Source: Candidatus Accumulibacter affinis
GTDB taxonomy: Bacteria > Pseudomonadota > Gammaproteobacteria > Burkholderiales > Rhodocyclaceae
Reading direction: 5' to 3'
DNA length: 64,000 nucleotides
Assembly: GCA_016713625.1 (NCBI GenBank)
Contig: JADJOT010000002.1
Span: 1 to 64,000, forward strand
Positions 17,914-26,867 of the stretch are shown piece after piece (the stretch's first letter is position 1; each line of letters opens with the position of its first letter). A model generated the notes under the pieces. That model was not told the DNA's origin, made no database searches, and saw only the letters and a program-made list of their open reading frames with translations. Position numbers and translations under genes: made by a program.

Positions 17914-17989
17914 CCGTGAAAGCCCAGGGGGAAAAGGCAAACAAAGACCTCCCGCCGTCAGCAGGATAGTCACGTAAAGCGATGGCTGG

Positions 17990-19153
17990 TCAGGCTGAGG
18001 CAGTGGTTGCTTCTGGCAACTTGCCGATATTTTTGAGAGCCTTGATCCAGCGTGGAGCGTTTTTCTGAGCGGACATGGCTTCGTAATTCACCCCTGGATC
18101 ACGATAGGGCTCACGCCGCGACAGCATGAAATAGATGATGCGAATCATTTTATGTGCGATAGCGACAATGCACTTGTTGTGGCTCTTGCGGACTTTCAGG
18201 TTGCGGTATTTGGAGGCCAAACTGCTTTTCGTCATTCGCGCTGCATTCGCGCACTCACACAAGAGGTAACGAACAATGGCGTTTCCTTTTCGCGTTTTTC
18301 CTGATTTTCGCTTGCCCGCCGATGCATTGTTACCAAGACACAGAGCGGCCCATGAGGCCAGTCGGTCGGCATCGCCAAAACGCGACATGTCGTCGCCGAT
18401 CTCAATCAGGATCAGGGCACTGGCGATGGCATCAATGCCGGGAATCGTCTGCAGGAGTACCCATGCCCAGTGGTAAGGTGTCATCGCCTGAAACAATTCG
18501 GCATCCATTTGGGCGAGTTGCCGTTCCAAGGAGGTCACGTGCTCATGCAACTGGCGCAGGACGAACAGGTGGCGCGGCGAGAGATCGCCATCAAGCGATG
18601 CGGCCAGGTCATCGCGTTTGTTCTTCAGGCTGCCACGCGCCATGGCGAGCATCTCGCCAAGCGGTTTGCCTTCAATCAGCCCAGCCACCATCTCGCGTGC
18701 GGAAACGCCGTTGATGTCGGATACGACGGCCCCCAATTTGATCCCGCCATCCTCAAGCACTTTGTGCATCCGGTTGGTTTCGCTCGCGAGCATCTGCGAT
18801 ACTTTGCGGCGATAGCGCGAGAGGATGCGCAATTCACGCAAGTCCTTCGGCGGAATGAAGCTGCCCCGCACCAGCCCAAACCGCGCCAGCACCGCCAGCC
18901 ATTCCGAATCACCCATGTCGGTCTTGCGGCCCGGCACATACTTGATGAAATGCGCATTCACGACCAACGCAGGAATGCCCACCCGTTCGATATGCGCATG
19001 CGCACTCTTCCAGTAAATGCCGGTGCTCTCCATCACCACCAACTCGACACCCAGCTCTTGCAGCCAGGCCGCCATCGCCTTCAGGTCGCGCTTGAAGCCA
19101 CCAAACTCCCGCTGATGCTTGCTGATCGTGCCATTCACACGGAGACCGAACAT
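17990..19153 (-). pseudogene. IS110-family transposase, N-terminally truncated
   Basis: DEDD-type transposase. Recognisable homology runs from VNGTISKHQREFGGF through VVMESTGIYW, PGRKTDMGDSEWLAVLARFGLV, the TIPGIDAIASALILIEIGDD block of the C-terminal domain and YRNLKVRKSHNKCIVAIAHKM. Members of the family begin with a GIDVxK-type strand carrying the first catalytic aspartate. Here homology starts about 20 residues too late, and the open frame upstream (to 19396) is antisense to brnA. The element is therefore cut at its 5' end and has lost the flank where an IS110-type bridge RNA would lie. Only about 74 bp separate the stop from attC 4. Confidence 0.82.
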
Positions 19154-19466
19154 GAAATCCGCATCATCTCCTTCCGCAAAGCAACCGCCCGTGAAGCAAG
19201 CATCTACTTCAATGAAATCCAACACTGATTGGGCACGTCTCAAAGAGAAGACAGGGCCTGTCACGCCAACCAGGGAGCATCCCGAAGCCAGCGTCCGCCA
19301 CATCGTGCGAGGCGTCGTTCGGCGAGGTTTGCAGCCCTTGCCGTCTAAGGCATCAATCTCGCTTCGGGTCGATCTAGATGTCCTTGAGTGGTTCAAGGCG
19401 CAAGGGCCGGGCTATCAAACGCGGATCAACACGGTTCTGCGCGCGTTTCGCGATGCATCGGTCTAA
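19152..19466 (+). CDS. Orphan BrnA-family antitoxin
   Basis: A 104-residue protein. Its second half (VRRGLQPLPSKASISLRVDLDVLEWFKAQGPGYQTRINTVLRAF) is the BrnA antitoxin ribbon-helix-helix region, here of a type different from the brnA at 10131. The start ATG overlaps the last visible codon of the truncated IS110 transposase on the other strand. A brnT gene should lie immediately upstream but that place is occupied by the IS110 fragment, so the toxin appears lost. GGAG 7 bases before the ATG is a plausible ribosome site. Confidence 0.75.
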   Translation: MKSASSPSAKQPPVKQASTSMKSNTDWARLKEKTGPVTPTREHPEASVRHIVRGVVRRGLQPLPSKASISLRVDLDVLEWFKAQGPGYQTRINTVLRAFRDASV

Positions 19467-19841
19467 CCCATCATGATTAACGATTGACTCGCCCCTGACG
19501 ATGAAAGCGATGTCAAACAGCCGGGCTTTCACGGTAACGAATAAGGTTAGATCGTGAGAGCGAAGGGAAGCCACGATCTGAACCGTTTGTTGGACGAGCC
19601 CGGGGGACGCTGACCGAGCCGCATAGAAAATATGTTTTTGGGAAGTGGCCCGGTGGGTCGTTCTGCCGGGCTGACGGGCGCTTGAAGGCGCCTCGAATGC
19701 CTGCCGCTGCGGCAGGTGATGGGCAATCTGGGCCGTGGTGGGGGATTCCCCCCGGATTCAACGTCGACTCAAGGCGAGCGAGATTCTCAGCTTGTGGGCG
19801 CTGAACTCCCGTGACGCTTCAAGGATCGTTTGCCTACACGA

Positions 19842-19917
19842 TCAGCGAGCCCTCACGGCGGCAAGGGGGACGGGCATCGGCCCCGGGAACACCGACGGAA
19901 TGCGCGTTCTCACGATC
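19842..19917 (-). pseudogene. IS91-family transposase, C-terminal fragment
   Basis: Encodes VRTRIPSVFPGPMPVPLAAVRAR then stop. It continues the frame that is interrupted at 22567, and so is the distal exon-like piece left by the IS66-type insertion. Confidence 0.65.
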
Positions 19918-19977
19918 GTAACTTCTCAAAAACCCTGGGCAGGAGCATGGCACTGGGTTGGCTTCGGAGCGACGCAC

Positions 19978-20858
19978 TCACCCGCAGAGTACCCGTCTGA
20001 AGTGCCTGTCGAGCGGATAGAGCCAGACGGTCTTGATCGGCAGCAGGGCTTGGTGGTGAACATCGAGCTTGCCGCGGCCGGTGGTTTGACCGAGGCAGAT
20101 CCAGTTGGCCGCCTGGTAAGCGGTGCCGCGAAAGCGCTCTTGCTCGACGAAGGTTTCGAGCAAGAGCGGCCGGTAACCGTATTGGAGCTGCCAGTCGGCG
20201 GCGATCTGCCGGGCGGCGCGAGCCAAAATGGACGAGGCCAGATTCTTGCATTCAATCCACGGCAGGATGAGGAATCGAGCGTTGTTCCGACCCGGTGCAG
20301 GTGCTCCTGGCGTTGCGCAGGCGTCCAGCCGATATAGTGGTCGCGCGGCTGGGTCTTCCAGGCGGCGGCGGCGAAGCTGAGCAAGGCGACGAGTCGTCCG
20401 CCCGCGCGAACGAAGTAGCGCAGTTGGGCGCCGGGCAGCGGTTGATAGCCGAGGTAGTGGTAACGGTCGATGTGCTCGTTGTGCAGCTGCGATTCGGCGC
20501 GATGACTCACCAAGTGCAGTTGCAGCGTGCCCAGGCTACGCGGGCCGTCGGCACGCAAAAGCGCGTCGGGTTCGGCCTGCGCGGTACGACGGTGCCAGGG
20601 TTTTCCGTTGTGATTGCCGTTGCGCGGCGGCGGCAGTTGCAGCAAGCCATCGGTCTGCATGCGCAGCATCGCCACGCGGCAGCTCATCTCCTTGATCCGC
20701 CCATCCTCGCGGCACCAGCCGAGATCGGCACAGACCAAGCGGGACAGCTGCGCGCGCGAGGCGGCAGGATTGGCTGCGATCAGCCGCCGGATCTGGTCGA
20801 GCTCCGCGGTGCTGAAGATGCGCCCGCAATAGCGAGCGGGCGCCGTTTCAGGGGCCAG
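19978..20858 (-). pseudogene. DUF4338 (DruA-like) protein, copy 1, one frameshift
   Basis: Copy of the intact gene at 62746-63627. Motifs YRYHYLGYQPLPGAQLRYFV, RDHYIGWTPAQRQEHL and, after a frame change near 20290, LLETFVEQERFRGTAYQAANW with GQTTGRGK are those of DUF4338, the family of Druantia DruA. The codon that is ATG in copy 2 is CTG here (20858), so the start may be lost or lie further upstream. The single-base difference in length from copy 2 accounts for the frameshift. Confidence 0.8.
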
Positions 20859-22456
20859 GTACGGGAACATTCGCCCCCGTCGGCGTGGCCTCAAAGATCC
20901 ACTGCGCCAGCGGAGCAATCCGATGCCAGCCGAAGACGCGGTCCTGAAGGTATTGCCAGAAGGAAAGTTGGTTCTTGCGGCAGGTCTTCTTGAGGCTGGC
21001 GAAGGTATCGCGGCAGCGGCGGCCGGACGCGCTGCGGGTGGAGCCGCTGATCTTGCGCTTCTTGACGTAGTCGCGGATATCCGACTCACTGAGGTTGTTG
21101 TGCAGGGAAGCTCGGGACGTTGCAACACGCGCAGCAACTCCGCCCGGTTGCGGCGCATTCGTTTCAGGGCCTGATCGAGGCTGGCATAGCCGGTCCGGGT
21201 GGCACAAAGCTTGTCGAAGCGGGCTTCGATCGCGGCTGCAGTGAGTGCCTCCGGCGCTTCCTTGTACGCCTTGAGCGCATCGTAGATCGCCCACAGCTCG
21301 CTGCGCGCCGAGGCCAGCGCCTGGCGTTGCAGATCGTTGAAGCCGAGCAGTTTGGCCAGCACGCGTTCGGCATGGATCCAGCACAGGACGTGGGTCAGCA
21401 CATCGAACTGCCCGGCGTCATCGCTGACGATCGCCAGATCGGGGGCGACGCCCTGCTCGACGACGGTACCGAGCAAGACGCCTCGGTCACCAGGCGAACA
21501 TGGCGCGGATCGGTGATGGCCTGCTGAGCCAAGACCGCCTGCCAGGCGGTTTGACCCGTCCATACCGCCGGTGCCAGCGCGGTGAGTGCCTGGAGTTGGG
21601 CGCACGGCAGCTTGTGCTCGGCCAGGTAGGCCAGCGCGGCCTGATTCAGGGTGTAGGCATCGTGCCCGGCACGGAGCAATTCCAGGAAATTGATCCGACT
21701 CTTGCTGTCGGTGCTCGCGAACCAGGCGAAGCGTTCGTTGCCGATATGCGTACAGTACCCATTCTTGCCCCGATGGCGCGCACCCGTATCGTCCACATGA
21801 ACGTACCGGCTGCGCTGCAGCCCCGCTTGCAGCAGCGTCCTTCTCGCGATGGAACTCGCTATGGCCGTCGGTGATCAACGCGCTGAGCTGCCCGGCCGAG
21901 AGGTCGATCTGCCACTCCCGCAGTTGCTCAAGCAAGAGCGGCTGCGTCACATCGCATGGTGGTACTGGTACAGGATGAAAGCACGCAGCTGCGGGCCGAA
22001 ATGCACACCGCCGATCTCGGCAGGCACCTGGCCGATCAGGCTCTCGCCCTCGGGGGTGACCCAGCGCTCCAGCCGATACCGGGTGTTGTGAACCCCGATC
22101 CGGAGCTCCTGCACCACGAAATCCTGGTAGCCCTTGAAGCGACTGTTCGGCGGAATCGTCTCTGCCGGCTGTCGCTTGACCGACTCGTGGATCTCAAGCT
22201 CTGCCGTCTTGTGGCGTTTGCCGTGAGGCTTCGGCGCCTGCCCTTGCTTCTTCTCGGTGCGATCGCCTTCCAGCGCCGACGGTTTGATCACGGGCTTCGG
22301 CTTCTGACCCTTCAGTCGCGCCACCTCATCGCGCAGCGCCTGAATCTGTTCCTGCTGCCGATGGCAGAGTTCCAGCAGCTGCACGACCGCCGGTGTCCTT
22401 TGGTCGGCAGGGATATCCGGGATACCGGGAAGCTTCCGTGGGGTTTCCGTGCTCAT
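20848..22456 (-). pseudogene. IS66-family transposase (TnpC-like), copy 1, frameshifted
   Basis: Begins MSTETPRKLPGIPDI with an N-terminal coiled coil (LELCHRQQEQIQALRDEVARLKGQ), then the IS66 zinc-finger-like/linker region and DDE domain: DDTGARHRGKNGYCTHIGNE, SDDAGQFDVL and the NNLSESDIRDYVKKRKISG block carrying the glutamate. Reading changes frame near 21950, 21830, 21440 and 21100. The breaks differ from those in copy 2, which suggests sequencing indels or independent decay. Confidence 0.85.
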
Positions 22457-22566
22457 GCTGCGGATTGAATCACATCTCGCGCGCTGTGTCCAGCCCTTCC
22501 TGCAAGCAAGCACCCCGAATTCAGCGAACGCTTATGCCCGGGGTTTTTGAGGAGTTACTCACGATC

Positions 22567-23167
22567 GCCATCACCGCCCCGCAGCAGGCGCACAGAATCG
22601 GTGCCCGCTCCTTGACCCAGGCCGTCGTCTGAGCAGGAACGAACTTCAGCAGCACGTGCAGCAAGGCGATGATGCGCTTGCAGTTGGGGTGCAGAAAGCC
22701 GAAATTTCGCGCCCGCCGAAAACCTTTCGGCAGCACATGCTGCAGGACCAGCCAGGGAAAACACGCGCCAGACACGGTCGGCCGTTCGCTCCTCGCCGTC
22801 TTGGCGTTGCGATAGCGGAAGCACACCTGCCCGTCACCGCAGGCGACGATATCGCTCTCTCGAATCACGCCCCGGTACAAATAGCGCCCGAGATAGATAG
22901 ATTAGGGCCGGCTCGCCGCTGCCAACCGATTTGCAATCCACCACCCACTCCTTGGGATAGCGAGCAGGAAGCGGCAGCCCGGCCGTTTCAATCGCCGCCA
23001 GGATCTTCGCCCGGAAGACCTTGGCCAAGGCTTTGTGGTTGAACAGATAGCCTTCCTTGGCCTTGCCCCGTTTGGCTCCCCATTGCTTGCGCTGCACATC
23101 CACCGTAGCGGCCGGCATGATCAGATGGACATGCGGGTAATGGAGAAGCCATCCATCGGGCCGTTGA
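22567..23167 (-). pseudogene. IS91-family transposase, central part
   Basis: Carries the HUH motif as PHVHLIMPAATVDVQRKQWGAK, then KAKEGYLFNHKALAKVFRAKILAAIE, YPKEWVVDCKSVGSGE and, after a frame change, YLYRGVIRESDIVACGDGQV and FLHPNCKRIIALLHVLLKF. The frame change near 22895 is caused by an extra TCTA in a tandem TCTATCTATC. The N-terminal zinc-binding domain is missing and the C-terminus is cut by the IS66-type insertion at 22566. Confidence 0.78.
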
Positions 23168-23407
23168 TCCGCTCCAGCGCGTGATAATTGTTCGCTGAGC
23201 CTGAGTGATTTGTTCGCTATCGGGTTGGTCGGAACGGCCGTTCCCATCGCTGAATGGGTTTGCTGCGATGGCATCAGTTTGCGGACCTTGATTGTTCCAT
23301 GCGGCGAGCGTCGATGCCATCTGCGAAAACAATCGTCGTGTCCCGCAATTGCCGTAGCGCGACTCCTGGCGGTCAAGAGTTCAGCAGCTGGTGCGCGCTG
23401 TCAGCGC
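23168..23407. other. Junction between IS91 remnant and chromosomal gene
   Basis: 240 bases in which IS91 homology has ended and the CoA-transferase gene has not begun. Frames on both strands are open, but none is recognisable. Confidence 0.35.
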
Positions 23408-24541
23408 TCATCCTGCAGCGACCAATTGGCCAATTTCGGCTGCGCTGAGCCCCGCTTGGCGCAACACCTCGGCGCTGTGTTGGCCGCGTTTCGGCACGCG
23501 GCCGGGCAGGTTGCAGGCATCTCCGGAGAAGCGCGGCGCCGGCATGGCCTGAAAGAGACCATCGCTTTCCATATAAGTGCCGCGCGCAGCCATGTGCGGA
23601 TGACTGGCTGCTTGACGCGGCGTCAGCACCGGGGCGAAGCAGGCGTCGGTTCCTTCCAGCAACGCCACCCAGTGGGCACGCGGCTGCGACGCAAATATCC
23701 CCGCCAGCCGTCCGCGCAGCTCGGCCCAGGTAGCGCCGTCGTATTGGCGCTGAAATTCGGCATCGCCCTGGAGAGCCAACTTGTCGAGGAGCAGCGCATA
23801 GAACTGCGGCTCAAGCGCCCCGAGGCTGATGTACTGGCCGTCGGCACAAATATAGCTGTTATACCAGTGCGACCCGTCGAGCATGCCGCGGCCGCGCTCC
23901 ATCGGCTGCAAGCCGCCGGCATGCAGCGAGAGGATCAGATTCATCAGGTTGGCACTGCCATCAACTATCGCGGCATCGACCACCTGCCCTGTGCCGCCAC
24001 TGCGTGCATGCAGTATTCCGGCCAGCATGCCCATGGCGAGATAGAGCGCGCCGCCGCCCAGGTCGCCGACCAGGGTGGGTGGTGCCATGGGCAACTCGCC
24101 CGGCTGGCCGGAGTACCACAGGGCGCCGGAAAGGGCAATGTAGTTGATGTCGTGCCCCGCTGCCAGAGCCAGCGGCCCGTTCTGGCCCCAGCCGGTCATC
24201 CGTCCGTAGACCAGTTGCGGATTGCGTGCGAAGCACTGCGCCGGCCCGAGTCCGAGACGTTCCATGACACCGGGTCGCATCCCTTCGATCAGACCATCCG
24301 CGCCATCCATCAGTCGCAGCACCGCATCGATCGCACGTGGGTCCTTGAGATCCAGCGCCAGCGAGCGTTTACCACGATTGACGATGGTCTTGTCGCCCAA
24401 ATCGAGCGGGTCACCGGGTTTGATCGTGCTGCGCTCGACCAGGATGACCTCAGCCCCCATATCGGCCAACAACATGCCGCAGAACGGCGCCGGCCCGATG
24501 CCGGCAATTTCGACAATGCGTACGCCTTGAAGAACACCCAT
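23408..24541 (-). CDS. CaiB/BaiF family CoA-transferase, alpha-methylacyl-CoA racemase type
   Basis: A 377-residue protein from ATG 24541, preceded by AGGGGTGA; the longer frame upstream lacks homology. GVRIVEIAGIGPAPFCGMLLADMGAEVILVER is the CoA-binding N-terminus. RGKRSLALDLKDPRA, GMRPGVMERLGLGP, LVYGRMTGWGQNGP and GHDINYIALSGAL follow in the order of AMACR/Mcr. The aspartate of GHDINY corresponds to the catalytic Asp, and the histidine block HARSGGTGQVVD is present. It likely inverts the 2-methyl centre of branched acyl-CoAs before beta-oxidation. Frame intact; it borders the mobile region. Confidence 0.9.
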   Translation of the reverse strand: MGVLQGVRIVEIAGIGPAPFCGMLLADMGAEVILVERSTIKPGDPLDLGDKTIVNRGKRSLALDLKDPRAIDAVLRLMDGADGLIEGMRPGVMERLGLGPAQCFARNPQLVYGRMTGWGQNGPLALAAGHDINYIALSGALWYSGQPGELPMAPPTLVGDLGGGALYLAMGMLAGILHARSGGTGQVVDAAIVDGSANLMNLILSLHAGGLQPMERGRGMLDGSHWYNSYICADGQYISLGALEPQFYALLLDKLALQGDAEFQRQYDGATWAELRGRLAGIFASQPRAHWVALLEGTDACFAPVLTPRQAASHPHMAARGTYMESDGLFQAMPAPRFSGDACNLPGRVPKRGQHSAEVLRQAGLSAAEIGQLVAAG

Positions 24542-25001
24542 GCTTGTCACCCCTGAACTTGATTTAATCATACGCCAAACCTCTTCTGATAGCTCGGCCC
24601 CCGGAGGCGAACGCACCAGGCCGAGCAAGTGCAGCTTAGCCACGCAGACTGCTACTCGTCACGCAGGCTTGCCGGATGGACACCCTTCATTGACCAGCTT
24701 GTCATGAAATTTTTTTATAGTGCATTAGAAATCATATTCTCTTGCTGTATCTGCCAGAGAGATAAGTTTTTTTTACCTCCCACGGATAGGTTATGGCCTA
24801 TAGTTTGTTCATCCTGCTTGCTGCTTTTTCCCTCTGTCCGACGGTAAGGTGTTAGTTTGTCGGGAAAGCTCAAAAGGTGATGTCTGGTCATTGATTTGAA
24901 GGAATTCGGGGAAATCGGTTTTTCCCGATTACGGGCTGAAGTTGTGAAAGGCAGAATATTTTCAACTTCAATAACTCCAGTTTATTAGCCAGGAGATTAT
25001 T
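24542..25001. other. AT-rich intergenic region
   Basis: 460 bases clearly lower in GC than the surroundings, with T-runs (24709-24716, 24766-24774). No ORF is convincing. It may carry the promoter of the gene at 25002, but no hexamer pair stands out. The sharp composition change suggests acquired DNA. Confidence 0.35.
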
Positions 25002-25901
25002 ATGATAATCACACTTGATGTTTTTTCTGGAAGGCCAAACCCTTCGTGGATACTTTCCCAAAAAGACAGCCATCGACTTTTGGAACGGCTTTCTGACAGG
25101 TCTCTGGCGGAAGCTGAAGCGGTGGACGGCGTTCTTGGCTACCGTGGTTTAGTGGTCTCCGCCATCAATGACGAGCAGCTGCCCGAGGGCATGCCCGCCA
25201 CGTTCCGCGTCGGCGGCGTGCTGCCTGCCGACTACGCGGCACCGGAGTCGGCGTTGCGTGCGCTTACCGCAGACGAGTCGGATGACGCAGTCCGCTGGTT
25301 GCTATCTACTGGCCAGCATGCAATCAAAGAGGATGTTTTTGCATATCTGGAGGATACGATAGAAATGCGTAAGCAGAGCCTCGAATCAGAGCCGCCTGCC
25401 GAGGCGGTCATGGAAGAGAAAATGTGGAAGGAAGAGGCCAAACTTGTCGCCACGGCTGCCTGCATCATTCAAAATACGGCCTACAATCCCAATTTCTGGA
25501 ATGCCGCCGCTGTGATAGGAAAAAACAACTGTTACAACTATGCGATGAATTATCGCTCGGATACGTTCGCCCAGCCGGGGCGCATCTCAGGGCATCCGAA
25601 CGGCGTTATGGCTTGCCCGAATGTTGCCACCGCAGCCAATTGGGATGGTTGCAAGGCAACCTGCTCCGGCCCGAACAAGAACGTGGCCTTGGTGATCTGG
25701 CCGGGGCAAGACTACCATTGGTATCGGAAGCATTCCAATGGCTTCTGGGGGCACAAACCGGGCGGCACGGCGGCGCGCAACACCGATAGTCTAAACAGGG
25801 TCATCAACGGCACGACATTGACGCCTAAAAATTGTGCCCGAGGACCGTATACCGTCTTCTGTGGTTACCGTTACTCGCCCACCGGGATGAAGGTTCGTTG
25901 A
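25002..25901 (+). CDS. DVFSGRPNP-family protein with a papain-like C-terminal domain
   Basis: A 299-residue protein starting MIITLDVFSGRPNPSW after GGAG. Residues 1-110 form the DVFSGRPNP domain, shared with the next gene. The C-terminal half (about 165-299) has KNNCYNYAMNYRSDTFAQPG, then QDYHWYRKHSNGFWGHKPGG and ARNTDSLNRVI. A conserved-looking cysteine (NNCYNYA) followed about 60 residues later by DYHWYR suggests a Cys-His fold of the NlpC/P60/papain class, as in some phage-encoded cysteine hydrolases. No signal peptide. The function is not known; an amidase or peptidase role is inference. Confidence 0.6.
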   Translation: MIITLDVFSGRPNPSWILSQKDSHRLLERLSDRSLAEAEAVDGVLGYRGLVVSAINDEQLPEGMPATFRVGGVLPADYAAPESALRALTADESDDAVRWLLSTGQHAIKEDVFAYLEDTIEMRKQSLESEPPAEAVMEEKMWKEEAKLVATAACIIQNTAYNPNFWNAAAVIGKNNCYNYAMNYRSDTFAQPGRISGHPNGVMACPNVATAANWDGCKATCSGPNKNVALVIWPGQDYHWYRKHSNGFWGHKPGGTAARNTDSLNRVINGTTLTPKNCARGPYTVFCGYRYSPTGMKVR

Positions 25902-25987
25902 ATATTCCCGGGAAGAGCTGGACATTATTGGCTATCATGGCCTTGTCTTCTGCCTCTTCCCCGGAAAACAGCAATGGGGAAACTGCC

Positions 25988-26335
25988 GTGATCGTGGAGT
26001 TGGATGTATTCAGCGGGAGACCGAATCCCACCTGGAGCGTGTCAGCAGAACGGAGTATGGAATTGCTGGACGCGCTCCAAGACCTGCCTCCTGCTGATCA
26101 GCCTTCACGGAAAAACGGACTCGGCTATCGTGGCTTTGTTCTTTGCAACCCCGACCGGGTGGGTGGATTAGCGCCACATATTCGCATCTACGGCGGCATA
26201 GTGACCATGACTGACGATCGTGTACAGTCGTACCGAGACGTGCATGACATTGAACATCGACTACTGTTGCAAGCATCGCAAAATGGCTACAAGACCATTG
26301 TGGAGGGCGTGTTGGCGGGGATGCCTGATCCGTAA
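25988..26335 (+). CDS. Short DVFSGRPNP-family protein
   Basis: About 115 residues from a GTG at 25988 with GGGGAAA seven bases upstream, reading VIVELDVFSGRPNPTWSVS. An earlier in-frame ATG at 25937 would add a 17-residue leader. It shares the N-terminal DVFSGRPNPxW block and the following LGYRGFV segment with the upstream gene but lacks that gene's papain-like half. A diverged tandem duplicate or an immunity-type partner is possible. Function unknown. Confidence 0.55.
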   Translation: MIVELDVFSGRPNPTWSVSAERSMELLDALQDLPPADQPSRKNGLGYRGFVLCNPDRVGGLAPHIRIYGGIVTMTDDRVQSYRDVHDIEHRLLLQASQNGYKTIVEGVLAGMPDP

Positions 26336-26336
26336 G

Positions 26337-26625
26337 CGACGACCGGAAGCGAGCAACAGGCACGGGTAGCGCGACAGCGGCTGCACCTGGAGATCGAGAA
26401 ACAAGTCGATATCGAGGGGGGTCCGCTTGGTAGGCTGGGCCAACCAATCAGGCCAACGTTCCCGGCGCCGCAATACGAGCTGCTCCGCCAGGTGCTTGCC
26501 ACTTTTGTCTTCGTCATGCAGGCTCTGCAGAAAGCGAGGACATCGCTGGCGCGCTTTCGCAAGTTGTTGTTCGGCGCGTCTGCCGAGAGCAAACTCGCGA
26601 GGATCGTCGGCAAATGCCTGACCCA
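26337..26625 (+). pseudogene. Remnant resembling an IS66 transposase N-terminus
   Basis: The plus frame reads RQRLHLEIEKQVDIEG and then ELLRQVLATFVFVMQALQKARTSLARFRKLLFGASAESKLARIVG. The last part is like the IS66 TnpC N-terminal helix ending in RLRRLLFGxSxEK. No start, no catalytic domain. It does not match the complete IS66-type elements of this window. Confidence 0.45.
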
Positions 26626-26867
26626 CGGCCGACGCCAGGTCGTCGACGTGAATCAGCAGCACCTGCAGTTCGCAGGCCTGGAGTCCCTGGGTCGGTGCCG
26701 TGCCGTCGGGCCAGAAGGCAAACCGCCCGCTCGATGGACGTTCATGAGGCGCGGCGTGCCGGCACGCTGGCTTCAACGAGAATTTGCGGCTACCATCCGG
26801 GTTCGCTGCGCGCTCCAGGAAATTCCCCGCCTGCGCGTGCTCCCGATGCTCTCTCAAGGCGACAGCA

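Larger units (their letters stand above)
19918..22558 (-). mobile_element. IS66-type element carrying a DUF4338/DruA gene, copy 1
   Basis: 2641 bp. The ends are inverted repeats GTAACTTCTCAAAAACCCTG (from 19918) and, inward from 22558, GTAACTCCTCAAAAACCCCG. The flanks carry a perfect 8-bp duplication TCACGATC (19910-19917 and 22559-22566), the length typical of IS66. It contains only a TnpC-like transposase (no tnpA/tnpB, like the ISBst12 group) and a DUF4338 gene. It is nearly identical to the copy at 61041-63687, in opposite orientation. Confidence 0.92.
19540..23167 (-). mobile_element. IS91-family element, truncated and split by an IS66-type insertion
   Basis: Two pieces of one IS91-type element: 22567-23167 (transposase body) and about 19540-19917 (last 25 transposase codons plus the 3' non-coding end). 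They are separated by the 2.6-kb IS66-type element and its target duplication. Joining them across one copy of TCACGATC restores a continuous transposase C-terminus (GAVMAIVRTRIPSV). The 5' end, with the zinc-binding domain and oriIS end, is missing. Outer boundaries are approximate. Confidence 0.65.

Noticed and set aside
17916..17989. IS110 bridge RNA in the flank next to attC 4
   Set aside because: Only about 74 bp remain and the opposite flank is deleted. No structured RNA with target and donor loops could be recognised.
12219..18000. CRISPR array
   Set aside because: The repeated units are attC sites of unequal sequence at gene spacing, not short regular repeats with spacers.
19926..21950. 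A single 674-residue protein within IS66 copy 1
   Set aside because: It mixes real transposase and DUF4338 segments with out-of-frame stretches. Copy 2 shows these are two genes.
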